Below are positions 9,699 through 17,781 of a stretch of DNA of 64,000 nucleotides, piece after piece (positions within the stretch are counted from its first letter, which is position 1; each line of letters starts with the position of its first letter). The notes beneath the pieces are model-generated. The model saw only the letters and a program-made list of their open reading frames with translations. It made no database searches and was not told the origin of the DNA. The position numbers were made by a program, and so were the translations under genes. Source of the DNA: an uncultured Parafilimonas sp. (GTDB taxonomy: Bacteria; Bacteroidota; Bacteroidia; Chitinophagales; Chitinophagaceae); assembly GCA_903882935.1 (NCBI GenBank), contig CAIRZB010000097.1, positions 1 through 64,000 on the forward strand, read 5' to 3'.

Positions 9699-9771
9699 GC
9701 CAACGCCCGAAGAAAGTTACAAAAAATAAATGTTCAAAGTCCAAAAAAACACCGCAATTATCAAAATAAAA

Positions 9772-9889
9772 ATGACTATCCGTTATTGGGTTTATTCGCC
9801 TATGTGGTTGTTCTTATGTTCGTTGTTGGTAAAAACACCCAACAATGGCGAGGAACAATCAGTAGCCAAACCAAATAACGGATAGTCAT
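9772..9889. repeat. 118-base imperfect inverted-repeat hairpin element
   Basis: Perfect 16-base terminal inverted repeats (9772-9787 and 9874-9889, ATGACTATCCGTTATT) enclose arms that continue to pair with mismatches down to an inner stem, GTTGTTGG at 9822-9829 with CCAACAAT at 9839-9846. It has no coding capacity. The inner loop resembles a second element at 36290-36385. A miniature mobile element or an intergenic RNA hairpin are both possible. Confidence 0.7.
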
Positions 9890-9950
9890 AAAATTAAACA
9901 TCCCCAAAAACCAATTAAATAACAAATGGCAATCTCCTTATTGTTCTCCT

Positions 9951-10012
9951 CCACCCCTCGCCCTTTAGGCCCAAAGGGCTCCTGTGGAGGACAGGGACTG
10001 AGTGGTGAGGGT
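9951..10012. repeat. CCCTTTAGG-family intergenic repeat
   Basis: GC-rich element with CCCTTTAGG, CCAAAGGG and CTCCTGTGGAGG blocks, each able to fold on itself. It abuts the lysC stop codon (10013-10015), so any lysC transcript would run directly into it. Other members of the family are at 19103-19158, 34225-34260, 34460-34487 and 52231-52363. Confidence 0.7.
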
Positions 10013-11332
10013 TTACAACCCAAACACCCCTTTATTAATCAGCTGCAGCATTTCCTTTTTATACGCCGCCGGTACTAGCAATGATATGTTGTGTTTGCTG
10101 CCGCCGTAGCTTACCATGCGCACGGGCACAGTGCTGATGGCATCAAACAGTTTTTTGAGCACTTCCGGCGTTTCGGCAATTTCATTACCCACAATGCTTA
10201 CGATGGCTTGGTCTTTGTCAACCTCCACATGCCCAAACGGCTCCAACTCCTTCACCATTTCGGCCAAATGTATGTCCGTGTCAATCGTAACCGATACTGC
10301 AACTTCCGACGTGGTGATCATGTCAATGGGCGTGCGGTATTTTTCAAACACCTCAAACACTTTTCTTAAAAAGCCGTAGGCCAGCAGCATGCGGCTGCTT
10401 TTTATGTTTATGGCTATAATGCCGTCTTTTGCAGCCACCGCTTTTATACCGGTGCTTTTAGCATCGGCCGCTATGGTGGTACCCTTGGCCTCAGGCTGCA
10501 TGGTATTAAGCAGTTTTACGGGAACATTGGTTTGCTGTGCTGGCCAAATACAGGTGGGGTGTAAAATTTTTGCACCAAAATAGGCCAGTTCGGCTGCTTC
10601 GTCAAAGCTAAGCACATCAATAGGCATGGTTTTGTCAACCACACGCGGGTCGTTGTTGTGCATCCCGTCTATGTCGGTCCATATTTCGCAAACACTTGCA
10701 TGTATGGCCGCAGCAACCAGCGATGCAGTATAATCGCTGCCGCCACGTTTAAGGTTATCTACTTCGCCGCGCGCGTTCCGGCAAATATAGCCTTGGGTAA
10801 TAAACAGCTTTTTATCGGCATGGCTTTCCAACAAAGCTGTAAGCTTGTGGCTTATTACGCTAAGCTGCGGTTCTTCGTTGGCGTCAATGCTCATAAACTC
10901 CAACGCGGGCAGCAATAAGTGGTCAATGCCGTTTTCTTCCAAGTAAACGGAGAAAAGCTTGGTACTCATCAATTCGCCTTGGGCCAAAATGTCTTTGTTT
11001 AACGCATCACTGAAAGATATCCTAAGGATAATATTTAAAAATTCAAAATGCTCCTTCACAACGGCAACGGCCTTGTTTACAAATACTTCCTTTTCAACTA
11101 GTATAGTAATAAAACTGCTGTAATGCTGTTCCAGTTCGTCAATCTTCCGCTTGGCGGCAATACGGTCACCCGCTGCAAGGCTGTCGCTAATGGACACCAA
11201 CGCATTGGTGGTACCGCTTAAAGCACTTAATACCACAATTTTAGGCTCGTCATCTTTTGTTATCAGTTGCGCAACTTGGTGCATGCGTTCCGGCTTACCA
11301 ACACTGGTGCCGCCAAACTTCATTACTTTCAT
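10013..11332 (-). CDS. lysC: Aspartate kinase
   Basis: 439 residues; phosphorylates L-aspartate with ATP, the first step to lysine, threonine, methionine and diaminopimelate. The N-terminal MKVMKFGGTSVG is the kinase signature; RGGSDYTASLVAAA near residue 205 and the FDEAAELAYFGAKILHP segment near 245-260 complete the amino-acid-kinase domain. Two ACT regulatory domains follow (about residues 300-435), implying feedback control by lysine and/or threonine. It is monofunctional, with no homoserine dehydrogenase fusion. A well-formed -7 box lies 51 bases upstream. No amino-acid-rich leader ORF was found in the short leader. Confidence 0.95.
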   Translation of the reverse strand: MKVMKFGGTSVGKPERMHQVAQLITKDDEPKIVVLSALSGTTNALVSISDSLAAGDRIAAKRKIDELEQHYSSFITILVEKEVFVNKAVAVVKEHFEFLNIILRISFSDALNKDILAQGELMSTKLFSVYLEENGIDHLLLPALEFMSIDANEEPQLSVISHKLTALLESHADKKLFITQGYICRNARGEVDNLKRGGSDYTASLVAAAIHASVCEIWTDIDGMHNNDPRVVDKTMPIDVLSFDEAAELAYFGAKILHPTCIWPAQQTNVPVKLLNTMQPEAKGTTIAADAKSTGIKAVAAKDGIIAINIKSSRMLLAYGFLRKVFEVFEKYRTPIDMITTSEVAVSVTIDTDIHLAEMVKELEPFGHVEVDKDQAIVSIVGNEIAETPEVLKKLFDAISTVPVRMVSYGGSKHNISLLVPAAYKKEMLQLINKGVFGL

Positions 11333-11382
11333 AAAACCTGTGCCCTGGCAAAGGGCTGTTTTGGTGATTTAAAAATTGGCTG

Positions 11383-11390
11383 CAAAAGTA
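11383..11390 (-). promoter_or_regulatory. -7 promoter box of lysC
   Basis: On the minus strand this reads TACTTTTG, an exact TAnnTTTG match, 50 bases before the lysC start codon. The -33 element is weak (no TTTG at the expected distance). Confidence 0.45.
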
Positions 11391-11561
11391 ACCTTGTGGG
11401 AGAATTTTTGGGGAATATTTTTTGGGGCGAAGAGCACTATGTGCAGTTTACAGGTTACTAGATGCCCGTTTTTTGCTAGGGAAAGAGCAGAACGTGCAAG
11501 CACCACACCCCTATCGCCCAGCAACTGGCAACCGGAAACCTAAAACATGTATCTTGTAATC

Positions 11562-12572
11562 CTATGCCATAAACTTTTCTTTCACCAGTTCCATATCTGG
11601 TTTGCTTTCATCGGTAAGGTTAACCTTGCCTCTGTTTTTACGAACAACCCTGCTGAAAAGGGAAATCTCTTTGTCAAACAAAAACCGGACAAACAGCAAT
11701 GTCCAAGATTTGTGGCTGGCCAATGAGTCATAATATGCGGGTGCATTGCTTTTTATTTGCGGCAGTTTATTCCAAGGCACAGAAGGAAAGTCGTGGTGTT
11801 CGTTATGGTAGCCTACGTTAAATGCCACTGCATTTAATACGCCGTAATAACTGTAGGTTTCCTGTTCGCCATGGGTAAGGTAATGTTCCTGTATCCAGCG
11901 GGCACCTAAGGGGTGCAACCCTACTGAGAAAAAGAAGCTGGCCAATAAAAACACAAAAGCTTTCGGCCCCCAAAAAACAATTACAGCAGCAACAAAAATT
12001 ATTTGAACCGCCCAGTTTAGGGCAACCCAGCCATCAAAAGGCTTAATTTCCTTTAATCTCGCCAACCTGAACAATTGGAAGAATGGATAAAACAGCAACC
12101 AGATGATTTTTCCGATAAAATAGTTATTAATCAGTTTGGCCTCCCATTTGTTGGGTAGGTCACCGTCCAGCTCATGCACACCTTGGAACGAGTGGTGCTT
12201 AATATGGTACCGCTCAAAAGAAACCGAGCTGGCAAATATCAAAGGCATGTTTGCCACTATGCCTGCCAATTTATTGGCCGACTGGTTTTTAAACAGCAGC
12301 CTGTGGGCACACTCATGTATCATAACAAACAGTGCATGGTCTGCAAAAGCGCCAAGCAGGTAAGCCCCGGCAAAAACAAGCCACCAAGATTTGTCTGCCA
12401 ACCACCATGCAGCTATAATCTGAAAACCAACTATGCCAACAATGGCAAAAATCGTTAATGGGTTTTTACCGATTAACTTGCGCACGTCGGGGTGCTGCTT
12501 TAAAATTTGCCTGGTACGGGCGCGGTGCGGCTCAGCCGTTTCTGAATAAAAAAAATCAGTCCTTTTGTTCAT
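11562..12572 (-). CDS. Sphingolipid delta-4 desaturase-like fatty acyl desaturase
   Basis: 336-residue membrane di-iron desaturase. The three histidine clusters are HECAH (86-90), HIKHH (123-127) and HNEHH (256-260), set between hydrophobic helices at about 41-58, 63-80, 150-170 and 185-215. The match to eukaryotic DES1 (dihydroceramide delta-4 desaturase), as I remember that sequence, runs end to end. It covers an N-terminal segment with PHRARTRQILKQHPDVRKL (the DES-specific Lipid_DES domain), FERYHIKHH, the GLHPLGARWIQEHY stretch, and ETYSYYG...FNVGYHNEHHDFP. Inferred reaction: insertion of the C4-C5 double bond into the sphingoid base of dihydroceramide, using an electron carrier not encoded here. 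The start at 12572 (MNKRTDFF) is chosen over 12611. No other sphingolipid gene is adjacent. Confidence 0.85.
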   Translation of the reverse strand: MNKRTDFFYSETAEPHRARTRQILKQHPDVRKLIGKNPLTIFAIVGIVGFQIIAAWWLADKSWWLVFAGAYLLGAFADHALFVMIHECAHRLLFKNQSANKLAGIVANMPLIFASSVSFERYHIKHHSFQGVHELDGDLPNKWEAKLINNYFIGKIIWLLFYPFFQLFRLARLKEIKPFDGWVALNWAVQIIFVAAVIVFWGPKAFVFLLASFFFSVGLHPLGARWIQEHYLTHGEQETYSYYGVLNAVAFNVGYHNEHHDFPSVPWNKLPQIKSNAPAYYDSLASHKSWTLLFVRFLFDKEISLFSRVVRKNRGKVNLTDESKPDMELVKEKFMA

Positions 12573-12781
12573 ACAGTGGTCGGTGTATTTGCTTAACGGT
12601 GAAGGGTGCAAATATGTTTAAAAAAATTGTTAAAGAAGCTAATTATAATCAGTTAATTGTAATTTTTTATGCAGCACGATCGGCACACATTTAATTAAGC
12701 CGAAATTTTGTGGGCATCGCCTATGCCTGAACGACTAAAACTTGAAGCCAATCTGTATATTACACCCGCAAATTTCCATAG

Positions 12782-13369
12782 ATGCATTACAGGTATATTA
12801 TCATTTTCTTTTTTACATTTTTGTTGGGCTGTGCTGAAAAGCAACATAAATACCCACGGGTTAAAATAGTTACCGACCACGGGTTTATTACGTTAGAGGT
12901 ATACCCCGACAAAGCACCTAAAACGGTGGCAGCCTTCCTCTCCTATGTTGATTCGGGGTATTATAAGAACTCGACGTTTTACCGGGTTTGGAATGATGAC
13001 AACCAAGTGATTGATGCCTACAAGGCCCGGCTGATACAAGGTGGGCTGTGGCGCACTAACAGGCAGTTATCCCTAAACTTACCGGGCGTGCCGCATGAGA
13101 GTACGAAGGAAAGCGGCATTTTGCATACGGATGGTGTAATATCATTGGCTAGGGCCGCCCCCGGCACTGCCACCACAGAGTTTTTTATCTGCATAGGCAA
13201 CCAGCATGGCTTTGATTACGGCGGCGCGAACAACCCCGATGGGCAAGGCTATGCTTCGTTTGGCACAGTGGTGGAAGGCAAAGATGTGGTTAGGTATATT
13301 TACGAAGCCCCGGAAGACGGCGAATACTTTAACCCGCCCATTTTCATTAGTAACATCGTAAGGTTGTAG
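12782..13369 (+). CDS. Lipoprotein peptidyl-prolyl cis-trans isomerase (cyclophilin type)
   Basis: 195 residues. A short hydrophobic signal ending in the lipobox LLGC (Cys17) predicts a lipid-anchored periplasmic protein. The cyclophilin fold follows: ITLEVYPDKAPKTVAAF near residue 45, then FYRVWNDD and IQGG, and SLARAAPGTATTEFFI near 130, which carries the family's ATTEFFI motif. The usual catalytic Arg region (FHR) is FYR here. It accelerates proline isomerization during folding of exported proteins. Its stop codon is the first part of a heptamer repeat array. Confidence 0.9.
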   Translation: MHYRYIIIFFFTFLLGCAEKQHKYPRVKIVTDHGFITLEVYPDKAPKTVAAFLSYVDSGYYKNSTFYRVWNDDNQVIDAYKARLIQGGLWRTNRQLSLNLPGVPHESTKESGILHTDGVISLARAAPGTATTEFFICIGNQHGFDYGGANNPDGQGYASFGTVVEGKDVVRYIYEAPEDGEYFNPPIFISNIVRL

Positions 13370-13431
13370 TTGTTTGTCCAAGGTTGATGATACTTAGTCC
13401 ATAGTCGATGGTCCATAGTCCATTGTTAGGA
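13369..13431. repeat. Heptameric tandem repeat (GTCCATA type), forward arm
   Basis: Nine units in 7-base phase, with recurring GTCCATA, GTCGATG and GTCCATT. The array starts on the last base of the cyclophilin stop codon. The inverse form (CTATGGA) lies at 13523-13557, so the two arrays can pair across about 90 bases, between two convergent genes. Confidence 0.75.
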
Positions 13432-13522
13432 AAAGCATCTTTTCAATGGGCAATCGCTAAAAATAGCCGATAGTTGATGGTTAATCTAGACGCCTGTTAA
13501 AAAGTGCAAAGCGATCGCTTTA

Positions 13523-13557
13523 CTATGGACTATCGACTATGGACTATGGACAATAAA
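13523..13557. repeat. Heptameric tandem repeat (CTATGGA type), reverse arm
   Basis: Units CTATGGA, CTATCGA, CTATGGA, CTATGGA, CAATAAA in phase, the reverse complement of the array at 13369-13431. The stop codon of the adjacent MFS gene (13537-13539) and its last codons are made of this repeat. A perfect 14-base palindrome (13508-13521, core GCGATCGC) lies just beside it. Confidence 0.75.
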
Positions 13558-14706
13558 CCCGGTTTTATCCCCCTCCTCTACCTTTGCCGCAAAAAACGAT
13601 ACGAACAGCCCAAGCCCCGCCAAGATGAGGAATGATGTTTTAAGGCTGCTTACCCCAGCAATAAAGCCAATCAAGGGCGGCCCTATGAGCAGCCCCACAA
13701 ACCCTAATGTGGATACCGCCGCAATGGCCATCCCCGGGGACATTTTGGTGGATTTGCCAGCGGCACTAAAAAGCAACGGCAATACTGGCGATACTCCCAC
13801 CCCTACCAGCATAAAGCCAACTGTTGCGGTTATTATATTTGGCATGGCCACCGCCAGTACCAACCCCAAGGCAGGCAGCAAGCCGCTAAACAACAGCATT
13901 TTTCTTAGCCCTATTTTATGGGTTAGCCTATCAGCAACAAAACGGGTAATGGCCATGCTTATGGTAAAAGCAGTAAGCCCCAAACCGATGAGCGATTTGT
14001 TAGCCAACAGCACTTTTTTAAAATAAATGCCCGTCCAGTCAAACATAGCACCTTGGCACATCATGCTGCAAAAAGCAATTACACCCAATACCAATAAGCG
14101 TTTATCAGGCTTAACAAACACAGGCCGCTTGGCATCTCGGTTAATATCTTCATGCAACAGGTACGGCAGGCTCACCAGCATAGTAAAGGCTGCAAACAAT
14201 GCAACACCTAATAAGTGTGGCCCCGAATCAATACCACGCCCCAACACGTAGCCGCCTGCAGAAGCACCGGCAAGCCCGGCTAGGCTCCAAACACCGTGAA
14301 AAGACGATAATATTCGCTTTTTATATAATGCTTCCACCCCAATGGCTTGGGTGTTGATAGAAATATTGAGCATGTTGCCAAAAGAGCCGAAAAAAAACAA
14401 TGACAGCACCAACTGCACGACTGACTGCGAAAACCCGATGCAGGCGAGCATACAACAGTACAAAAACGCCGCGGTAATTACCACTTTTCGGCTGCCTACC
14501 TTTGCCACCAGCCAGCCAGAGAATGGCAGTGTAATAAACGAGCCCACAGGCATGCCAAAAAGTACGCCGCCCAATGCAGCATCAGTTAAATGTAGGCTTT
14601 GTTGTATGGTGGGTATGCGCGCCGTCCAACTGGCATAGCTTAGGCCGTAAAAAAAGAATATGGCACTTATGCCCCTACGGCGGGCACGAGGGGATAATTC
14701 AATCAT
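13537..14706 (-). CDS. MFS transporter, YbjJ-like
   Basis: 389 residues with 12 predicted membrane helices and the cytoplasmic loop motif LVAKVGSRKVV (about residues 65-75) typical of major facilitator carriers. The N-terminal FFFYGLSYASWTARIPTIQ segment is typical of the YbjJ/FucP-like group. Substrate unknown (a sugar or small organic solute is possible). The final residues IVHSP and the stop codon are encoded by a heptamer repeat, so the original C-terminus has probably been replaced or extended by the repeat. Confidence 0.85.
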   Translation of the reverse strand: MIELSPRARRRGISAIFFFYGLSYASWTARIPTIQQSLHLTDAALGGVLFGMPVGSFITLPFSGWLVAKVGSRKVVITAAFLYCCMLACIGFSQSVVQLVLSLFFFGSFGNMLNISINTQAIGVEALYKKRILSSFHGVWSLAGLAGASAGGYVLGRGIDSGPHLLGVALFAAFTMLVSLPYLLHEDINRDAKRPVFVKPDKRLLVLGVIAFCSMMCQGAMFDWTGIYFKKVLLANKSLIGLGLTAFTISMAITRFVADRLTHKIGLRKMLLFSGLLPALGLVLAVAMPNIITATVGFMLVGVGVSPVLPLLFSAAGKSTKMSPGMAIAAVSTLGFVGLLIGPPLIGFIAGVSSLKTSFLILAGLGLFVSFFAAKVEEGDKTGFIVHSP

Positions 14707-14797
14707 TTGATTGCCAAGATAATAACAATTTGATTTTCAGGATACAGAACGCTTATAAATTTTATTGTATCGGATATAAATTTATTGGTGCAGTATA

Positions 14798-15286
14798 CTA
14801 CACCACTTTTTCAAATACGCCTGTTTGTTTGTTTTTGCGCACCCGCCCCGCAGGGAAGCAGGTGCCGTTCATGGCAACATACACACCCGCAGGCAGGGTT
14901 TGAACAAACGCCATGGCACTGCCTAGGTTAAACAATCCGTCTGAGCTGCCAAATTTATAGGGTACCATGGCACCGGTTAGCACAATTGTTTTACCGCCCA
15001 CTGCCTTATCTAAAAAAGCAGCCGTTTCGGCCATCGTATCTGTGCCGTGGGTGATGATAATATTTTGTTCGCCAGCTGACCGACAATGGTCTGCGAGGGT
15101 GCCTCTAAATTCATCGGTCATGTAAAGGCTGTCCATCATGGCAAGGGTTACCAGCCTTGTTTCGGCCAAGTTCCTACCTAGGCGCAGCATTTCAGGCAGG
15201 TGGGTTTCCTTAAAAAAAAGTTCGCCGGTAAGCTCATTGTACTCTTTGTCAAAAGTACCGCCAGTTACTAAAATCAAAATCCCCAT
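14798..15286 (-). CDS. One-domain asparaginase
   Basis: 162 residues corresponding only to the N-terminal domain of L-asparaginase. The first catalytic threonine is in VTGGTFD (residues 7-13), and the second threonine-aspartate pair in ITHGTDTMAE (about 76-85). A lysine-bearing region follows. Ordinary asparaginases are about 330 residues and form active sites between domains of two subunits; here the C-terminal domain is absent, with a clean stop and no recognisable remainder downstream. It may hydrolyse asparagine or a related amide, or have lost activity. Preceded by an exact -7 box. Confidence 0.8.
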   Translation of the reverse strand: MGILILVTGGTFDKEYNELTGELFFKETHLPEMLRLGRNLAETRLVTLAMMDSLYMTDEFRGTLADHCRSAGEQNIIITHGTDTMAETAAFLDKAVGGKTIVLTGAMVPYKFGSSDGLFNLGSAMAFVQTLPAGVYVAMNGTCFPAGRVRKNKQTGVFEKVV

Positions 15287-15303
15287 AATGCTGGTTTTAT
15301 GGC

Positions 15304-15311
15304 CAAAGATA
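15304..15311 (-). promoter_or_regulatory. -7 promoter box of the asparaginase gene
   Basis: On the minus strand the sequence is TATCTTTG, an exact TAnnTTTG match, 17 bases before the ATG at 15286, implying a very short leader. Confidence 0.5.
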
Positions 15312-15518
15312 AAATTGTAAAATAATTAGGTTACGCTGCGTGTGTTTTTACTGGCCTACGTAACCCTCGAAAGTGCGAAATACCTCCACGGCCAGCGGTA
15401 CAACCAGTAATAAAAATCAAACTTGCGCAATCTGCAAACGCTATGCACCATAAGCAGTACGTTTACAAACTAACCACCCACTAGCCTCCCACCATTTTCA
15501 AATTCCCTTATTTACATA

Positions 15519-16829
15519 CTACCCCAACCATTTCGCATAATCCGATGCATAATCGCCCTTTATCCGCTCCATGGACGGGTTAAAATAACCGAATTTAACT
15601 TTGGGAAACTCTTCTTGTATCAATTCCATCAACTGCTTAACACCGAGCATTTCACCTGTTTCGGTAACGCCAATTTGGCCTAGGTACCAGTCAGGGTCAA
15701 TATTAAAGTTGCGCCACTGTATCATGGTCAAATCAGTGTCAATAATCAACTGCCGCAGAGCTTCGTATTCCTCCACACTGTCAGTCATTCCGGGAAACAC
15801 AAAGTAATTAATGCTTGCCCAGCCGCCATAACTACGAACCACTTTAAGGCTTTCCACAATATCTTCAAAACGGTAGTTGTTGGGGCGGTAATAGGGCGTG
15901 TAAATATGGCTGCGGGCAGAGTTGGTGCTAACCCGTATGCTATTTAAGCCAGCTTCGCACAAAGCCCTTACAGCATCAGGTTTTGAGCCGTTGGTATTTA
16001 TGTTTATGCTTCCTTTATCGGTATGTTTTCTTATTTCAATAATGGCATTTCGTATGGTTTCCCACATAAGCAAAGGCTCGCCTTCGCAGCCCTGCCCAAA
16101 GCTTACAATCGGGTAAGGTGCATGCATTAAATGCGGCACGGTAAACTCCACAATTTCCTCCGCCGTGGGTTTAAAGGTTAGGCGGTCCTGTGTTGATACG
16201 ATGGTCTCATCCGCTGGCTGGAAGGATATACAGCCGATACAGTTGGCATTGCAGGCTGGCGATGTTGGCACGGGGCACTCCCACCTATCCAGCGCAAAAT
16301 TGCGTGCCGCAGGGCAATGGTAGGTATTGCAGCAGTTTTCCATCAAATGTTTTACCAGTCGGTTATGCGGGTAGTTCTGTAGCAACTGTATGGCACCGCC
16401 CTGTATTTTTTTATCATCATAACCAGCGCATTCTTGGCGAATGTCCTGCTCAATACGAACGGCCGGAACATAAAATTTGTTGTTGTGCCAACCTGTAGCG
16501 GTATAACAAAAAAGCGGCAAGGTCGGCGCATCGGGTGCTGTTTCGTATGCGGCCAGGTAAAGCCCTGTGTGTGCGGGGGGTATAAATGCTGCCACCGCCC
16601 AACCTTTCTCGCATAGGCGCATATCGCCGGTTGCCACGTCAATACCAATGGCACGCCTGCCGGGTAGTTCGTACAGGCTGCCGCCATCGGGCAGTTCAAT
16701 CCAATCTTCCTCTGGCACCGGGTAAGCATCCCAGCCGGCGCGCCCCACGGCGTACATGGTGGTATCTTCAAAAATATTACCCTTACTGTCGGAGTATAGC
16801 AGGTATGGTGGGTGCGTCAATTGTTGCAT
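15519..16829 (-). CDS. Radical SAM protein
   Basis: 436 residues. The iron-sulfur cysteines are in CNANCIGC (Cys-x3-Cys-x2-Cys, near residue 180) and an FGQGCEGEPLL segment follows in the position of the SAM-binding GGE-like motif. The second half has the TIM-barrel pattern (NINTNGSKPD, IRVSTNS, YFVFPGMTD). An N-terminal region of about 170 residues with other cysteines is not assigned. The reaction is unknown; the organisation resembles uncharacterised radical SAM proteins of Bacteroidota. The start at 16829 (MQQLTHPPYLL) is chosen because the longer frame to 16982 only translates the repeat array upstream. Confidence 0.85.
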   Translation of the reverse strand: MQQLTHPPYLLYSDSKGNIFEDTTMYAVGRAGWDAYPVPEEDWIELPDGGSLYELPGRRAIGIDVATGDMRLCEKGWAVAAFIPPAHTGLYLAAYETAPDAPTLPLFCYTATGWHNNKFYVPAVRIEQDIRQECAGYDDKKIQGGAIQLLQNYPHNRLVKHLMENCCNTYHCPAARNFALDRWECPVPTSPACNANCIGCISFQPADETIVSTQDRLTFKPTAEEIVEFTVPHLMHAPYPIVSFGQGCEGEPLLMWETIRNAIIEIRKHTDKGSININTNGSKPDAVRALCEAGLNSIRVSTNSARSHIYTPYYRPNNYRFEDIVESLKVVRSYGGWASINYFVFPGMTDSVEEYEALRQLIIDTDLTMIQWRNFNIDPDWYLGQIGVTETGEMLGVKQLMELIQEEFPKVKFGYFNPSMERIKGDYASDYAKWLG

Positions 16830-16844
16830 GTTTATGTTAGTTTT

Positions 16845-17042
16845 GGTCCATGGTCGATAGTCCATGGTCCATGGAAATACATTGCGGGTGAAACTGTCCA
16901 TAGGCCATGGTCGATGGTCCATGGAAATACATTGCGGGTGAAATTGTCCATAGCCGATGGTCGATAGCCCATGGAAATACATTCTAAATTATATCCGCTG
17001 GCTTTTACCATGGACCATCGGCTATTGACCATGGACTTTCCC
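16845..17042. repeat. Compound repeat: 50-base tandem units built from heptamers
   Basis: Heptamers of the GGTCCAT/GGTCGAT type are embedded in a larger unit repeated with an exact 50-base period; ATGGAAATAC recurs at 16871, 16921 and 16971. The right end (17008-17042) carries the inverse heptamer CCATGGA, so the whole block can fold back on itself. It lies between two minus-strand genes and overlaps the last codons of the right-hand one. There are no unique spacers, so it is not a CRISPR array. Confidence 0.8.
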
Positions 17043-17579
17043 CGCGCAAAACTCGTTAAATTTTGCTTCATCTAGCTCAGTAATATATTCAGATGTCTCT
17101 TTTTGAAAAAGGCGGTTGTTTTTGCAATCTACCGTTAGCAACCCATCCTTAATTATTACATTACCCAATTCTGCCCAAGTATAGTGCTTTGTAAAAATAT
17201 TTTGTATGGCTACCCCTTCCGCTGTAGCCGTTGCCGTGGGCGTGTGTTTTACCTTAACACGCAGTACCCCAGCGAGTATCAATAAAACACCAATAGCAAA
17301 ACCGATACCACCCTGGAAAAACCAGCCCACGCCTGTCACAGTAAAAACTAGATAGCTATAATTAATTGGCCATCTGCCCTGCTTTATGCGGTAGTACCCA
17401 ATACCCGATAACGCACCAAGCAAGGCAAACACCATAATTTCAACGATGTTGTATTGCATAATAGCCTTGTACAAAAAACATCCGTAAGATATGGCCAGCA
17501 ACAATAGCGATATGGTGTCGAAACCTTTGGCATTGTTGCTTTTAAGGGTTATTACAAGCCGTTTGTTGGTATCATTCAT
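17022..17579 (-). CDS. Hypothetical membrane protein
   Basis: 185 residues with three or four hydrophobic helices between about residues 15 and 110, then a soluble 75-residue end rich in charged residues that could be a small beta domain. I do not recognise the family. The start at 17579 (MNDTNKRL) is preferred over 17624. The final residues VHGQ and the TAG stop are written in the heptamer repeat at 17008-17042, so the natural C-terminus may have ended a few residues earlier. An array upstream (17652-17693) belongs to the same repeat type. Confidence 0.65.
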   Translation of the reverse strand: MNDTNKRLVITLKSNNAKGFDTISLLLLAISYGCFLYKAIMQYNIVEIMVFALLGALSGIGYYRIKQGRWPINYSYLVFTVTGVGWFFQGGIGFAIGVLLILAGVLRVKVKHTPTATATAEGVAIQNIFTKHYTWAELGNVIIKDGLLTVDCKNNRLFQKETSEYITELDEAKFNEFCAGKVHGQ

Positions 17580-17651
17580 TATTGTTGCTTCAAATTTTAT
17601 AGTCCAAACTAATTTTCCTTCCAAATAACAAAGCCCTAATTACGAACCCAA

Positions 17652-17693
17652 ATGGATTGGCTATGGGCTATGGGCCATGGACAATGGACTAAA
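17652..17693. repeat. Heptameric tandem repeat (GGCTATG type)
   Basis: Six units in phase, among them GGCTATG twice, GGCCATG, GACAATG and GACTAAA. It lies in the gap between the starts of two divergent genes, so unlike several other arrays it is in a 5' region. Confidence 0.7.
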
Positions 17694-17781
17694 AAACGCA
17701 AATATCGGCAAAACAGCCCTGCTGGTAAATTTTAACCTGCTATATCTTTTCTGTACGCGGCCTTTGCCTTAATTTCATCGC

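Noticed and set aside
13508-13521. GCGATCGC palindrome resembling the cyanobacterial HIP1 element
   Set aside because: Single occurrence between heptamer arrays; nothing else suggests a cyanobacterial origin.
16845-17042. Possible CRISPR array
   Set aside because: Regular 50-base units, but the bases between repeated parts are themselves repeated; there are no unique spacers and no cas genes.
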